Shown here: positions 51,501-60,590 of the stretch, in pieces | Position numbering within the stretch: position 1 is the first letter of the stretch | Layout: each line of letters starts with the position of its first letter | Assembly: GCA_013399855.1 (NCBI GenBank) | Contig: VXAY01005276.1 | Location: 186,354-250,353, forward strand | DNA: 64,000 nucleotides | Reading direction: 5' to 3' | DNA from: Oxyruncus cristatus | Lineage: Eukaryota > Chordata > Aves > Passeriformes > Cotingidae | The notes under the pieces: model-generated | Databases searched by the model: none | The model's input: only the letters and a program-made list of their open reading frames with translations | Told to the model about the DNA's origin: nothing | Program-made: the position numbers and the translations under genes

Positions 51501-52112
51501 TGTGCACATAGCCAAGCCAAGGCTGAGAAATTATCCCTATCAGACAGCAAATATTGTTGCTTCCTGTGACACCAGTGAGACATAAGCTGTTGAAGAAGAG
51601 AGAGGGAAGCTGAAGTGCTGAAAGAGGAGTAAGGGGAAATAAACTCCTGTGATGCCCTTGCTGGAGTTAGAGCAGAGCTTCCTGGAAGCACCTGGGAGGT
51701 GCTCTCAACCCAGCTCCCTCCCATGAGTGACCTGTTCCTCCTGGAGACATGCCAAAGGGGTTTTCTGGGTAAAGATAACCCGAGCTCTTGAGCTTCTTGT
51801 TCATTGTTCCTGTCTCTAGGGAGTACCACCCTATGAAATGCTTCTCTTTGGAGCTGTGGATGTTAAACTGGAAGTGGCAGCTCTGCCCAGTGAATGTCTT
51901 TTGAGCAGCTGAATGCAATTAGGGTTCAGCTGGTGGAATTTGCTGCACCTCTTCGGGCTGGTGTAGAGAAGACTGTACTGGACCTGAACTTTAGCGTGAC
52001 ATTAAGACATAATGGTTTCTGCCTTCCAGGTGCTCCTTGTTTGAGCAGCTTTGGCATCTGGTTGTGTGCTGTGTTGACACTGCACCTGCCTTTCCAAACC
52101 CACGGTTGTTAA
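21513..52112 (+). CDS. OTOA: OTOA, otoancorin
   Basis: Coding exons: 21513-21591, 21942-21970, 22062-22092, 22186-22213, 23089-23176, 24088-24219, 25575-25810, 25992-26095, 28400-28506, 28950-29089, 31564-31687, 32053-32268, 32764-32931, 33233-33373, 33941-33996, 34372-34489, 34996-35069, 35644-35779, 36666-36856, optional 37822-37875, 38298-38391, 39494-39623, 42044-42231, 46019-46174, 47591-47733, 48137-48273, 48751-48848, 50675-50867 and 52030-52112. Every junction keeps frame. The sum is 3,420 bp, or 3,474 bp with the optional exon, i.e. 1,139 or 1,157 residues, close to mammalian otoancorin. Family knowledge: otoancorin is a GPI-anchored glycoprotein of the stereocilin/mesothelin group, predicted to fold as a helical superhelix. 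It attaches inner-ear acellular gels to the apical surface of non-sensory cells, and human loss causes DFNB22 deafness. The copy looks intact. Confidence 0.96.
21942..22213 (+). CDS. OTOA: OTOA exons 2-4, three micro-exons
   Basis: Exons of 29, 31 and 28 bp (21942-21970, 22062-22092, 22186-22213), separated by introns of only 91 and 93 bp. They encode [20 protein letters not shown] and ALLDILNFQ, matching the start of the mature mammalian protein (DLHPLLQNM, EEIIDGSYLN, ALLDLIQFQ). Phases 1-0, 0-1 and 1-2 chain exactly. Confidence 0.9.
23089..26095 (+). CDS. OTOA: OTOA exons 5-8
   Basis: 23089-23176, 24088-24219, 25575-25810 and 25992-26095. Diagnostic stretches are [21 protein letters not shown] in part, [40 protein letters not shown] and [20 protein letters not shown]. 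All align with the N-terminal third of mammalian otoancorin. The introns between them hold a 32-bp tandem duplication at 24640-24703; the intron after exon 8 holds a CR1 scrap at 26300-26355. Confidence 0.93.
24640..24703. repeat. 32-bp tandem duplication
   Basis: The segment starting atttgctggtctctgtggtg occurs at 24640 and again at 24672, nearly identical, inside the OTOA intron after exon 6. Confidence 0.85.
26300..26355 (-). mobile_element. CR1 LINE 3'-end scrap (reverse orientation)
   Basis: The run tagaatcctacaattgtt, then aaggttggaaaagacctc and atcattcagtccaacc, is the reverse complement of a CR1 tail. It lies in the OTOA intron after exon 8. Confidence 0.8.
28400..29089 (+). CDS. OTOA: OTOA exons 9-10
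   Basis: 28400-28506 encodes [20 protein letters not shown]. 28950-29089 encodes [20 protein letters not shown] and [14 protein letters not shown]. Exon 10 ends ACAG|GCAAGA, so its donor dinucleotide is GC rather than GT; the rest of the site is a perfect match to the GC-donor consensus. It leaves in phase 2, which fits the next exon found at 31564. Confidence 0.9.
30421..30485. repeat. 30-bp tandem duplication
   Basis: Two 30-bp copies at 30421-30450 and 30451-30480, differing at one base (tgcagaattt against tgcagcattt), plus a partial third unit tgcag. They lie inside the OTOA intron after exon 10. Confidence 0.9.
31564..33996 (+). CDS. OTOA: OTOA exons 11-15
   Basis: 31564-31687 ([20 protein letters not shown]), 32053-32268 ([20 protein letters not shown]), 32764-32931 ([20 protein letters not shown]), 33233-33373 ([14 protein letters not shown]) and 33941-33996 ([10 protein letters not shown]). 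These are the best-conserved part of the gene. Repeated motifs of the type LSP.Q / L..LSP fit the helical repeat character of the family. All borders are AG/GT. Confidence 0.94.
33660..33712 (+). mobile_element. Probable CR1 3'-end scrap (forward)
   Basis: The piece gatctccagaggtccc followed by ctcaaacctaagttattc resembles the forward CR1 tail. It is short and diverged, so the call is weaker than for the other CR1 pieces. Confidence 0.5.
34372..36856 (+). CDS. OTOA: OTOA exons 16-19
   Basis: 34372-34489 ([20 protein letters not shown]), 34996-35069 ([20 protein letters not shown]), 35644-35779 ([16 protein letters not shown]) and 36666-36856 ([20 protein letters not shown]). Phases 2-0, 0-2, 2-0 and 0-2. 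The paired cysteines and proline-containing turns align with the mammalian protein. A poly-C run of ten lies in the intron near 35268. Confidence 0.93.
37822..37875 (+). CDS. OTOA: OTOA optional 54-bp exon (exon 20)
   Basis: Acceptor ttctcctatag and donor ACCAG|GTAGGT flank exactly 54 bp, open and in phase (2 in, 2 out). It encodes [17 protein letters not shown]. Mammalian otoancorin, as I recall it, has no counterpart, and joining exon 19 directly to 38298 also keeps frame and aligns without a gap (YG-SSNNWTA against YG-LPQHWTA). It is either a cassette exon or a chance splice-site pair. Confidence 0.4.
38298..42231 (+). CDS. OTOA: OTOA exons 21-23
   Basis: 38298-38391 ([20 protein letters not shown]), 39494-39623 ([13 protein letters not shown] and [13 protein letters not shown]) and 42044-42231 ([20 protein letters not shown]). 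The last exon starts G|AT TGC, giving [12 protein letters not shown]. The 2.4-kb intron 39624-42043 shows only open-frame noise. Confidence 0.93.
42232..46018 (+). other. OTOA: OTOA intron 23 (3.8 kb)
   Basis: The longest OTOA intron. It contains a GC-richer stretch at about 42650-43430 and several 70-108-codon open frames on both strands, none with recognisable domains or convincing splice borders. I see no exon or nested gene in it. Confidence 0.7.
46019..48848 (+). CDS. OTOA: OTOA exons 24-27
   Basis: 46019-46174 ([20 protein letters not shown] and [18 protein letters not shown]), 47591-47733 ([20 protein letters not shown]), 48137-48273 ([14 protein letters not shown]) and 48751-48848 ([20 protein letters not shown]). 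These are near-identical to the mammalian C-terminal third. Phases are 0-0, 0-2, 2-1 and 1-0. An A-run (a T-run on the minus strand) lies at about 48582-48599, between exons 26 and 27. Confidence 0.94.
50675..50867 (+). CDS. OTOA: OTOA penultimate coding exon with tandem donor sites
   Basis: Acceptor gttcctcccag. The product begins [20 protein letters not shown] and then runs into a low-complexity Ser/Ala/Thr/Pro-rich stalk. The end reads CCAG|GTG|GTGAGT: a donor after 50864 or after 50867 would give products differing by a single glycine codon. The downstream one is the better consensus. The exon is visibly more GC-rich than its neighbours. Confidence 0.9.
52030..52112 (+). CDS. OTOA: OTOA last coding exon, hydrophobic GPI-signal tail
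   Basis: Acceptor ctgccttccag. The product is [20 protein letters not shown] plus seven residues, then TAA at 52110-52112. A hydrophobic C-terminus without a basic stop-transfer, after a Ser/Ala/Gly-rich linker, fits the GPI attachment signal expected of otoancorin. A donor GTAAGT follows the stop by seven bases (52120), so the 3'UTR is split but too close to the junction to expect nonsense-mediated decay. Confidence 0.9.
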
Positions 52113-52679
52113 TCTTGAGGTAAGTTATATTTTGAATAAGAGGTAGCTTTATAACAGAAGTGTCATTCACCTGTAATGGTGAAGGAGGACTGTGGGACCC
52201 TCTTTCTGCTTTGAATACAGAGATAACAATGTCTGAATGATTTTCCTGTATTACAAAGGTGTCTTGTACCTCTGTTAGACTATCTCTGAATCTAATCAGG
52301 GGGAAAGCACTTTATCTTATCTTTATTGTGAAGCCAAACATAACAAAAGTATATTTAAAATTCCATGTAACACCAATCCATTACTGCATTGTTATTTGGC
52401 ACATGTTCTTGGTATTAATCTGTTTTGCCTGCTCCAGTCTATTTATAAGACTTTATTCCACAACCACTTTGATAATCTCCATTTATAAGAATGTTGCCGT
52501 TAACTTTCATTGGATTTTAGCATTTTGACATGCTAAATTTTAATGAGAGCACTGGTGAGCTTAAGATGTAGATTCCAATTAAACAAACTAAATGCTTAAG
52601 TATTCTAACTTAGTCTTTAAGACTGCAAAGCAAGGTATGTCAAAAGATTTAATGTTTTCCTTTGTGTTTTGATTTTCAG

Positions 52680-53180
52680 AGTCCTGGAGCTTACAACAGA
52701 TTTGCTAGAGAAAAAGAGTTTCGGCTCAGCATGAACAGTAGAGTCAAGAGGCCCTGAGACTTCTGAGTGCAAAGTGATTAATTTTTTCAAAGCAACACAC
52801 TCATCTGCCATCATGCTGAGAATTATCTCCGTTCTATACCTTTACCATTAACAAGCAACTCAGTGTCCCACCAAGTACTTCAAATTTCAAAGCTGGAAAT
52901 GGCCTATCTGCCTCATGAGAAAATCAGTGAAAGATAAGATTATGTGTTGGGAAGGAACCTGAAAGAGCTGGGGGCAGGTAACAGGGGTCTGCTATTTGGA
53001 GGCTTATGTCTGGTACCCAGTGCTTTTTATATGGGCTAATTTGGCCACACTATTGTACCAATCTGTTGGGTTTTCTTCTTCAAGTGCACATTCCCTGGAC
53101 AGGGGCGATCCTTCTGTGTGATGTAGTAGAAACTGCACTAAAAGTTACTGCTGTTGCAATAAAATAACTTCTGGGCTGCT
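52680..53180 (+). other. OTOA: OTOA 3'UTR exon
   Basis: Acceptor gtgttttgattttcag at 52679 pairs with the donor just after the stop codon. AATAAA stands at 53158-53163, so cleavage is expected near 53.18 kb. The extent is inferred from these signals only. Confidence 0.6.
53158..53163 (+). terminator. OTOA: OTOA polyadenylation signal
   Basis: Canonical AATAAA about 1.05 kb after the stop codon and inside the predicted final exon. It is the first good hexamer after the 52680 acceptor. Confidence 0.6.
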
Positions 53181-55549
53181 GATTTAAATCCTGCTCGGAT
53201 AAGAAGTGATAGCACGTTTTTAGAATTTAAGCACCTGCACAAAATTTCGTTCTCCATGGCTGTTTGTACTCGACACAGAACCAGTGACACTGAGGGCACT
53301 GGCAATATATTAGTATTTCATGGGGGAAAATGCACCATGGAAACCTGCTTGTGTTCATCAAGAGGCAGTCCCTTCATTTCAGGCGGGGCTGGAGTGTACA
53401 TCTGGGAATGCTGAGGGAAAACTGTGCACTGGGTCTACATACTACTAAAACTGTCAAGCCTCTGCATGTAAACATACATTTTGATGCTGCTCAACATGAT
53501 TTTATGCCAAGAATTCATGGTACAGTTTTCCATTTTGCCATTTCAAATGTCTTTATCTTTTCTAGATTAAAAAAAGGCAATACATAGACTGAAAAGTTTA
53601 GCTTTTTTTATTCAGGGCTGCACTGTAGTAAATGCCTTTCCAACTGTTATTTGTATTTCGTTGTGGCAAAAATTACATCTGGATTCTCAGCCCTGAAAGC
53701 ATAACTGAAATTTTGCTAAGGTGGGGAAGCAATAGGAGCGGGCTGAGAGGGAGAGCTGGAGGGAAGAGTCTTGCTGCTTTGCTGCTGCTGGGGAAGGTGA
53801 ATGTGAACTGCTGCTGCTTTTGGGAATAACAGTTCCCACCACAGTCCCATGGATTCTGTAATTCCTGCAGCAGCAAGAGCCAACCTGATTTTCAGGGCTT
53901 TGTTATTGGCAAAGTAGGAGTGAGAGCATGGCCATTTCTCACCCCTTCTCTCCCTCTCCTCCTTCAGCAATCTGCTGCCTTTGCCCGTAACAAGCCCTGG
54001 CAGGTGTGACATGATGTTACACATGGTACTACATGAGTACTACACGCTTTAGTTCTGCATTTCATAAGCAAAGAGCTCTTGATTGCTGCAAACTGCCTGG
54101 CACCTTTTTCTCTAATGCTAACGGTAAGATTCCAGCTTTTCCCACCGTGTATCCTTTCCTGCATGTGAACAGTAGATTGCAACATTTATTTAAATAGAAA
54201 GAAATTTGTTTTATCAATCCCAGCAAATACTCGTGAATGCCCACTAAAACTGAAAACCACTTCAGCGGGTCAAACACCTTTTAAAGATTTATCTGTGTTT
54301 TTCACATTAAGAAGTTCAGCCTCACTTAGATGCGAAAGTACCAAAAGGTTGTTTGATTTCTAGAAATTGCCTGACTTGAATTCTGTGTGCACTTCAGTGA
54401 AGATGCAGGAGAGTGTTTTCAAGTCAAGAAGACAGTCAGCATTTCCAGTTCAGCTGCCTAAGTCAGGTACGTGCCTTAGCTATAGCAAGCACTTCAAAAA
54501 TCTATATGAGCTGAAAGTGATCTTCTGTCAATATAAGATACCTGGGAGCAATTCCGTCTGCAATCATGGGAGTCAGAGTTTAGCTTTTAATTGGAGCAGG
54601 AGTGAGCTCTTTGTTTTGTGCCATCTGTGCTGTAATTTCTTTCAAGCACAAGTGTTCTTAAATAGCTGAACTCCTTGATTACTTATATATTTTATTAAAT
54701 TAATAATTATGTTAAGAACTTTGGCGTTGCATTTACATTTGGTTGAAGATGTATCTATTTCTTACAAGAGTAGTGTAGGAGGGGTAAATGTGGAGCACCC
54801 ACTAAATGTCCTTATTTCATGGTGAGAGTACAAATCCTCTTTGGTTCATGAGATGGTGTGAGCATCTTGGATGGCAAGTATTGAAGAGAAGGAATTTTGC
54901 TCTTGTTAATGTGTAAAGGTCACTGATGGAAAAGCCCATTCTACAAAATCTGTGTTTCGTGAGACACCTCCCTCAAAACTGTTGAAACTGAATTTCTGGG
55001 GGAAGAATAGATGGAAAGGAGAGAAAGGCATGGAGAGCACTAGTATGCATGGTATGTAATCCATGCGTGTAATCTGCTCTCCATTCACAATCCAGCACAC
55101 TCCCATGGCTAAGAGGAAAATGAAACATGTACACTTTCCTTTTTACTCCTGTGAAACAAACCACAGAACTCCTAAATGCAGATATCCGTTATCCACAGGA
55201 TCCAGTTATATGGATCTGTCCCCTGTGCAGGTGTATATCACATACAACATGCATGTCATCGCTCTCACTGGAATACGTTCACGGAAAAAATGCCTCACAG
55301 TCCCTCTCTTTTCTCATGATCAGGATTTGGGGGAAGAATATTCTGAAGAGAATTGTTGTATAAAGATTTCTTTGATTCTTTAAGAAATGTTGCTGTTTGC
55401 TGTAGATCTGGGTAACATTTGTTTAAACCGAGCTGATTTTTTCCTATATTCTTTCCAGTTCTTTTAGTTCTTTGAGAACAGAAAAAAAAAGAAAAATCAA
55501 ATTTGGGCATAGATCTGCTGTTGAAGATATATCATGACAATAATTTTAT

Positions 55550-57349
55550 TTACTCCACTCCACTTGTGACTCCTCTGATGGTTGCTGGGCAGTGCCATAC
55601 GTACTGTGGGACGTCCATCACAGTCTGACCTAACTCTGGTGTAGGCCTGGCTCTCCTGGGTGTTGTGAGCCATGTGACAGGTGCCCCTGTCTGGCAGTAT
55701 GTACAAGGAGGTATTTCATTTAATTCCTTTGATTGGAATTAAGAGGTTAGCAGATGGGAAGAAATACTTTGTGGGCTGATTATTTCAGTGCCGGATACCT
55801 TTATATTCAGAATTGTGTTTAGAAAAAAGAAGGGGGCTACTGGTTCTGGATCATCAGTAGGGAAAATATCTCTGTGACTTGGTACTGAGGTAAATGCCAC
55901 ATTTGTGGTATCTTTAAAATCCCCAAAGGTAAAAAAACAACTACCCATCCCCAGTGTCTGAAAACTGTCTCTGTTAAAGCTGGCATTATGGCTGTTGTCA
56001 GGTTTTGTACAGTACATGGAATGTTTCACTCCTGATGATCCCAATCTGTCACATCAGAGCTAACCAGCTCTTCAGGGTGAGGCTCTAAAGATTCTGCTTT
56101 AAAAAAAAGAAAAAGAAAGGCACCCTTCCTTAATTTTAAGAAGCCCTTTATGCCTCTGTATAATCTGCTCAAATATTCCAGAGGTAATTATGTACTGCAT
56201 TATGGCAGATTTAGCTTATCACTTGACTGCTGCCCCCAGGGACCATCCCCACCTCGTTTATTTTCCAGTAACACGAATTGCAGCCCCATCATATTGGACT
56301 GGGACCTTGTCAGAGTCCCACTGACTGCCTACCTTGGAGCAGATGCGAGACATGCCCCAAGGTGTGCCAGCCAAACCCACCTGGGGCTATGGGAGAGGTC
56401 GGGCTCGCTCCAAGGACACTCAGAAATAAGCAAAGAATCCAATGGTCGCCCGGAATTGTGTCACTTGAGCAGGTAACTGGCCGTGGAGCACGTGCTGGTA
56501 TTTTGGCTCTTGCTGTGTTGTGGTTATAGACACCACACGCTGCTTCCCAGTGGGGCAGTGCCAATTCCAGCTTGGCGGTCGAGGAACGGAATCATCAAAG
56601 TGCAGCACCTTGTTTCCCTGTGGTAGCTCATCTTCCTTAGAAGGAGAAATCAAATTTCAAATAGTCTCTTCCTCTTTTTTTTTTTTTTTTTATTTCCTCA
56701 AAAAAGGCTGATTTTTAGGCTGGTACACAACTTAAAGCAATGTGGTCTCTCTAAGTGAAAATGTTTAAATGTTTTTTTATAAATTTGGGGGGGGTGTTGG
56801 GTTTTGGTTTGGTGGTTTTTGTTTTGGTTTGATTTGGTTTTTAAGTAAAACCTGTAAGCATGGGACTAAGCAGAGCTAAGAACCTTATAGTCCTGATTAG
56901 TAAAATATTCTCTGCCATGTCATATGATGTTCGACAGTCTTGGGCACTGCTTACTCCAGTGCTGTTGAGGTGAGGGATCTGACTGCCCTTTCCCTATCCA
57001 GGTACCCATAATTTCATATTTTAATAAAGTATCTGGTCCATTATCAGATTATCTTTCCATATCTGTACACACAGTCATTAAACAGAGAAATTATAAGACT
57101 AACTCATATACCCCACCTGACCTCACCTGGCATCAGGACATGGAGGAGTAGTTTTGTACCATAGGATATTTTTATCAAAATTCACATCTGGTTCTTTAAT
57201 TGTACCTAGAAATAGATAGTCACCAAACGTATTACTTTTTTTTCTGCAATGAGTAGAAAGCAGCCAATGTCCATCTGTCTCTTCCTGCCCCTTTCGGTTC
57301 AACATCAGTCTGCTTTTCCAATCCGGATTAATGAGAGGATTTTCTTGCC
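55550..57349 (-). pseudogene. Unrecognised minus-strand gene or gene relic (exon-like segments)
   Basis: Segments read on the minus strand: 57349-57127, 56982-56955, 56635-56539, 56380-56333, 56031-55799 and 55690-55550. With these borders the phases chain (2, 0, 1, 1, 0). The last segment ends in a TAA that overlaps an AATAAA at 55550-55545. Example products are NPDWKSRLMLNRKGQEETDG, FDDSVPRPPSWNWHCPTGKQ and PTDDPEPVAPFFF. Donors at 57126 (GTGAGG), 56954 (GTAAGC), 56332 (GTAGGC) and 55798 (GTATCC) are fair to good. The donor after 56539 (C|GTGTGG) and the acceptors at 56983 and 56032 are weak. A much better acceptor at 56094 leads to a stop codon, and a second open frame abuts the first segment out of frame. 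I recognise no family. A decayed gene, a small lineage gene or chance are all possible. Confidence 0.22.
56786..56843 (+). repeat. G/T-rich low-complexity tract
   Basis: The tract starts with an eight-G run followed by repeated TTTTGGTTTG-type units. The plus strand has several G-runs, the minus strand is A/C-rich. It is likely a degenerate simple repeat. Confidence 0.7.
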
Positions 57350-58926
57350 CTCATGATGCAGGAACACAGGCGTGTGCAGAGCTCACAGTCCAAGTGACTA
57401 TACCTTGAAGTATTAAAAGGAGGAATTGTGATTGCTGGATTTCTTGCTTTGCTGGAAGGAGCATAACATTTATCTTCTAATGTTTTAGCTGGTATTAGCC
57501 TTAGAAACACTTAACCACATCTCGCTTAATATCTGTGGTCTTTAGGGGACAAGGAGAAAAGAAGAGAAGCCAAAAGTAAAATCATGTAGTAGAAATATGA
57601 AGGCAGTGGAAAAGGCTAATAGTCACAAATACAGCAGTATAGTATTTTCTGGTTCTGCTTTCCCCAATATTTTTAACTGTTGTATATAGAATTTAACTGT
57701 ATTGATTTATCAAAGAATAGCCATTGCATAGTTAAAATCATGTGTTGGTTTGATGCACAAGCTGCCTTAGGTCATCTTTAATTGGCGCCTGACATGTTTC
57801 AATATTTAATCAGATGTCAGAAAACAACTTAGATCACAAACAAGTTCCGAATATATTCTGCATGAACTGAGAAGGGGGTTGAGAGAGAATGGATGTCAGC
57901 TCTCTGCCTCTAATGTATCTATTAAAATAGATTCCAGATATGCATCTGTCAGTGTTTTTATTAGCTACTTTTATTTCGGTATCCATCCTTTCAGAAGTGT
58001 TTAGATCTGAGGTATTAAATGTACATATTTCAGTCAAGCCTGTGTCAAACAGCCTGTACCACAGACCTGGGGTACTGGATTTGGGTTCCTAACACGTGTC
58101 CTCAAGTGGGCAACTCACTGGTAGTTACATCAAACGTTATTTGACGCCAAAAAAAATTCAGTATCTTTTTAAGATAATTAGTTTATTAGAGTTCAAATCT
58201 ATTAAACTTTTCCAATGAACTCTTCTCTTAGGGCATTAGAAGTGTGAGATAAGAGATACTATGGAGCTTGTCAAGGAGTTGTACTGCTGTACTTGTACAC
58301 ACAGTGATGTAAGAGGACAGGCTTTGATTCCTAATCTCTGAAAACAAGTAAATTTGTTCCTGTCACACTGTGGGTACTTATTAAAAAAGATAAACTCAAT
58401 AGGAGGTACTAATCAGTTCTCTTTTCTTTTGAGGAATATGTAAGCTCTTTAAAGATTGCAATATTTGTGCTACATTTTAAACAGGAAAATTAAAGATTGC
58501 AGTTAGGATCCTTTTCACAAATTTTCAAACAATCCATAACCTTCTGCTGTGGAAAATTTTCTGTATATTGTTCTGTAACAGTTATGTCCTCACACTATTT
58601 CGTGAAACAATGTAAGCCAAGAGATTTTTAAGGAATAGTTACCCCACAAAGCACCACTCTTCAGCTGGGATTTCTACAGTCATTGGAAATCCCATTCCTG
58701 TGTAGCTATTCCTAGTTTTCTGGGTTATTGTTTGGATTGTTGCCCTTTTTTATGGAGAACATTGGAGAGTTATCAAGAGGAGATGCCTCTTTGAACTGCT
58801 CACTGAACTCTGCTGGTGATGTCCCCTTTCAGGCTTAGGGATTCATGGCTTTGAAGAGGCACCGTGCTGCCTCTCAGAGCCTGATTGCTGCAAGGAATAA
58901 TTGCCTTTTTTTTTTTTCTTGTAAGA

Positions 58927-59570
58927 TTTCATAGTATCAGAGAATTGTTAGGGTTGGAAGGGACCTCTGGAGATAATCCAGTGCAACCACAGGATAAGGC
59001 AGGGTCACCTGGGGCAGGTGACACAGGAACGTGTCCAGGTGGGTTTGGAATGTCTCCAGAGAAGGAAGACTCCACACCCTCCCTGGGCAGCTGTTCCAGT
59101 GCTCTGCCACCATCAGTGGAAAGAAGGTGGAACTTCTTGTGTTTTAGTTTATGGCCATTGCTCCTTGCCCTGTTGCTGGGCACCACTGAAGAGTTTGGCA
59201 CCATCCTGGCACAAGTTGCCCAGCAAAGCTGTGGCTGCTCCATCCCTAGAAGTGTTCGAGGCCAGGTTGGACAGGGCCCTGAGTAACCTGGTGTAGTGAG
59301 TGGCATCCCTGCCCAAGGCAGGGCGGTGGAACGAAACAATCTCTGAAGTCTCTTCCAACCCAAACCATTCTGTGACATCCATGATTCTGTGATCCTCTTG
59401 GCACCCGCCTCTGAGATGTTTATATGTATTGATGACATTCCCCTCTAAGTCTTCTCTTCCCTAAAGATGCCGAGCTCCCGCAGTCTTTTCACGTGAGGGA
59501 GAGGCTCCAGACCCCTCACCACCTTTGTGGCCTCCGCTGGACGCGCTCCAGTAACTTGTATAGATTTTCA
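58927..59570 (-). mobile_element. CR1 LINE, older copy split by a second CR1
   Basis: 58927-59212 and 59394-59570 read as one reverse-oriented CR1 3' region. The left part begins tagtatcagagaattgtt / gttggaagggacctctgg and the right part resumes ttggcacccgcctctgag through tccgctggacgcgctcc. The interrupting piece is annotated separately. Long open frames across this block on both strands come from the element. Confidence 0.88.
59213..59393 (+). mobile_element. CR1 LINE inserted inside another CR1
   Basis: Forward-oriented CR1 tail, from aagttgcccagcaaagctg to the typical end ccatgattctgtgat. A short direct repeat flanks it (atcctggcac at 59203, atcctcttggcac at 59392), which looks like a diverged target-site duplication. 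Confidence 0.85.
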
Positions 59571-59845
59571 CCTAAAAAGATACTAAACATGCATCAAATC
59601 AACCGCTCGTTTTCACAGAACACGACAGCAGCTATTAATATACATTATACTAGCTTTTACATATCTAAATTGCTGAGTTTAGACACCGAAAAACCGCGAG
59701 GGCAGCCCCCGCAGCCGCCTCCCCGCCGGCCCGGCCCGCGGTTCCCGGGGCGGCCCTGGCTGAGGGCGGAGCGGGGCGGGCGCTCCCCCCCCGCTTCCCG
59801 GCGTGCACCGGCGCGGGGCTGCCTGGCCACGTCCCCGGGCCACGT

Positions 59846-60159
59846 NNNNNNNNNNNNNNNNNNNNNNNNNNNNNNNNNNNNNNNNNNNNNNNNNNNNNNN
59901 NNNNNNNNNNNNNNNNNNNNNNNNNNNNNNNNNNNNNNNNNNNNNNNNNNNNNNNNNNNNNNNNNNNNNNNNNNNNNNNNNNNNNNNNNNNNNNNNNNNN
60001 NNNNNNNNNNNNNNNNNNNNNNNNNNNNNNNNNNNNNNNNNNNNNNNNNNNNNNNNNNNNNNNNNNNNNNNNNNNNNNNNNNNNNNNNNNNNNNNNNNNN
60101 NNNNNNNNNNNNNNNNNNNNNNNNNNNNNNNNNNNNNNNNNNNNNNNNNNNNNNNNNNN
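59846..60159. other. Assembly gap (314 N)
   Basis: Unsequenced bases inside the CpG island. GC-rich promoters and first exons are often lost this way, so a first exon may be hidden here. Open frames crossing it have no meaning. Confidence 1.
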
Positions 60160-60552
60160 TCCCGGGGCGGGGGGGCGGGACTGGGGCCGCGCAGGTGAAA
60201 AGGGACGGTCGCTCCCGCAGCGCAGGGGAGGGGGCTCTGCCCTCGTCCTGACCTCGCCCCGGCTCGGCCCCCTCCAAATCCAGCGCTAGGGAAGCGGGTG
60301 GGCAGCCGGGAATGGGGGGGAGGGAGGAGCCGCATCCCCGCTCGGGGTGGGGGGCGCCGGTGGGAGCTGCCGTTCCCTGAGCGGTGTTGTGGTTGCCATT
60401 ATTTGTACTTTAATCCCTGGGCACCGCCGCTCCGGCCGTGCCGGGAGGGTCGCTCCTTCCTTATGTAACTCCCCGGCGGCGGGCGAATGAATGGGGAGGC
60501 CGGTTTGGAGGAGGGGAGGGGGAGGAATGCGTCCCCCGCGGGGCGGGCAGCC

Positions 60553-60590
60553 GCCTCCCTCCATCCCTCCGTCCATCCCTCCATCCCTGC
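60553..60590. repeat. Pyrimidine tract with ccatccct units
   Basis: A run of nearly pure C/T built from roughly 8-bp units (ccatccct) inside the CpG island. It is a polypurine/polypyrimidine stretch. Confidence 0.7.

Larger units (their letters stand above)
53200..58920. other. Intergenic region OTOA - CR1
   Basis: About 5.7 kb without a recognised gene. It contains the minus-strand exon-like cluster at 55550-57349 (separate entry), a T-run at about 56675-56691 and a G/T-rich low-complexity tract at 56786-56843. The remainder shows only short open frames. Confidence 0.6.

Noticed and set aside
57834..58037. 67-codon minus-strand frame upstream of the unknown exon cluster
   Set aside because: It is open but has no donor before its stop, so it cannot join the cluster as an internal exon.
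58885..59438. Open frames of 133 and 169 codons
   Set aside because: They fall in the nested CR1 elements and do not follow the CR1 coding frame. They are by-products of the repeat.
59493..60335. Frames of 131-252 codons crossing the N gap
   Set aside because: They are open only because the unknown bases cannot be read as stops.
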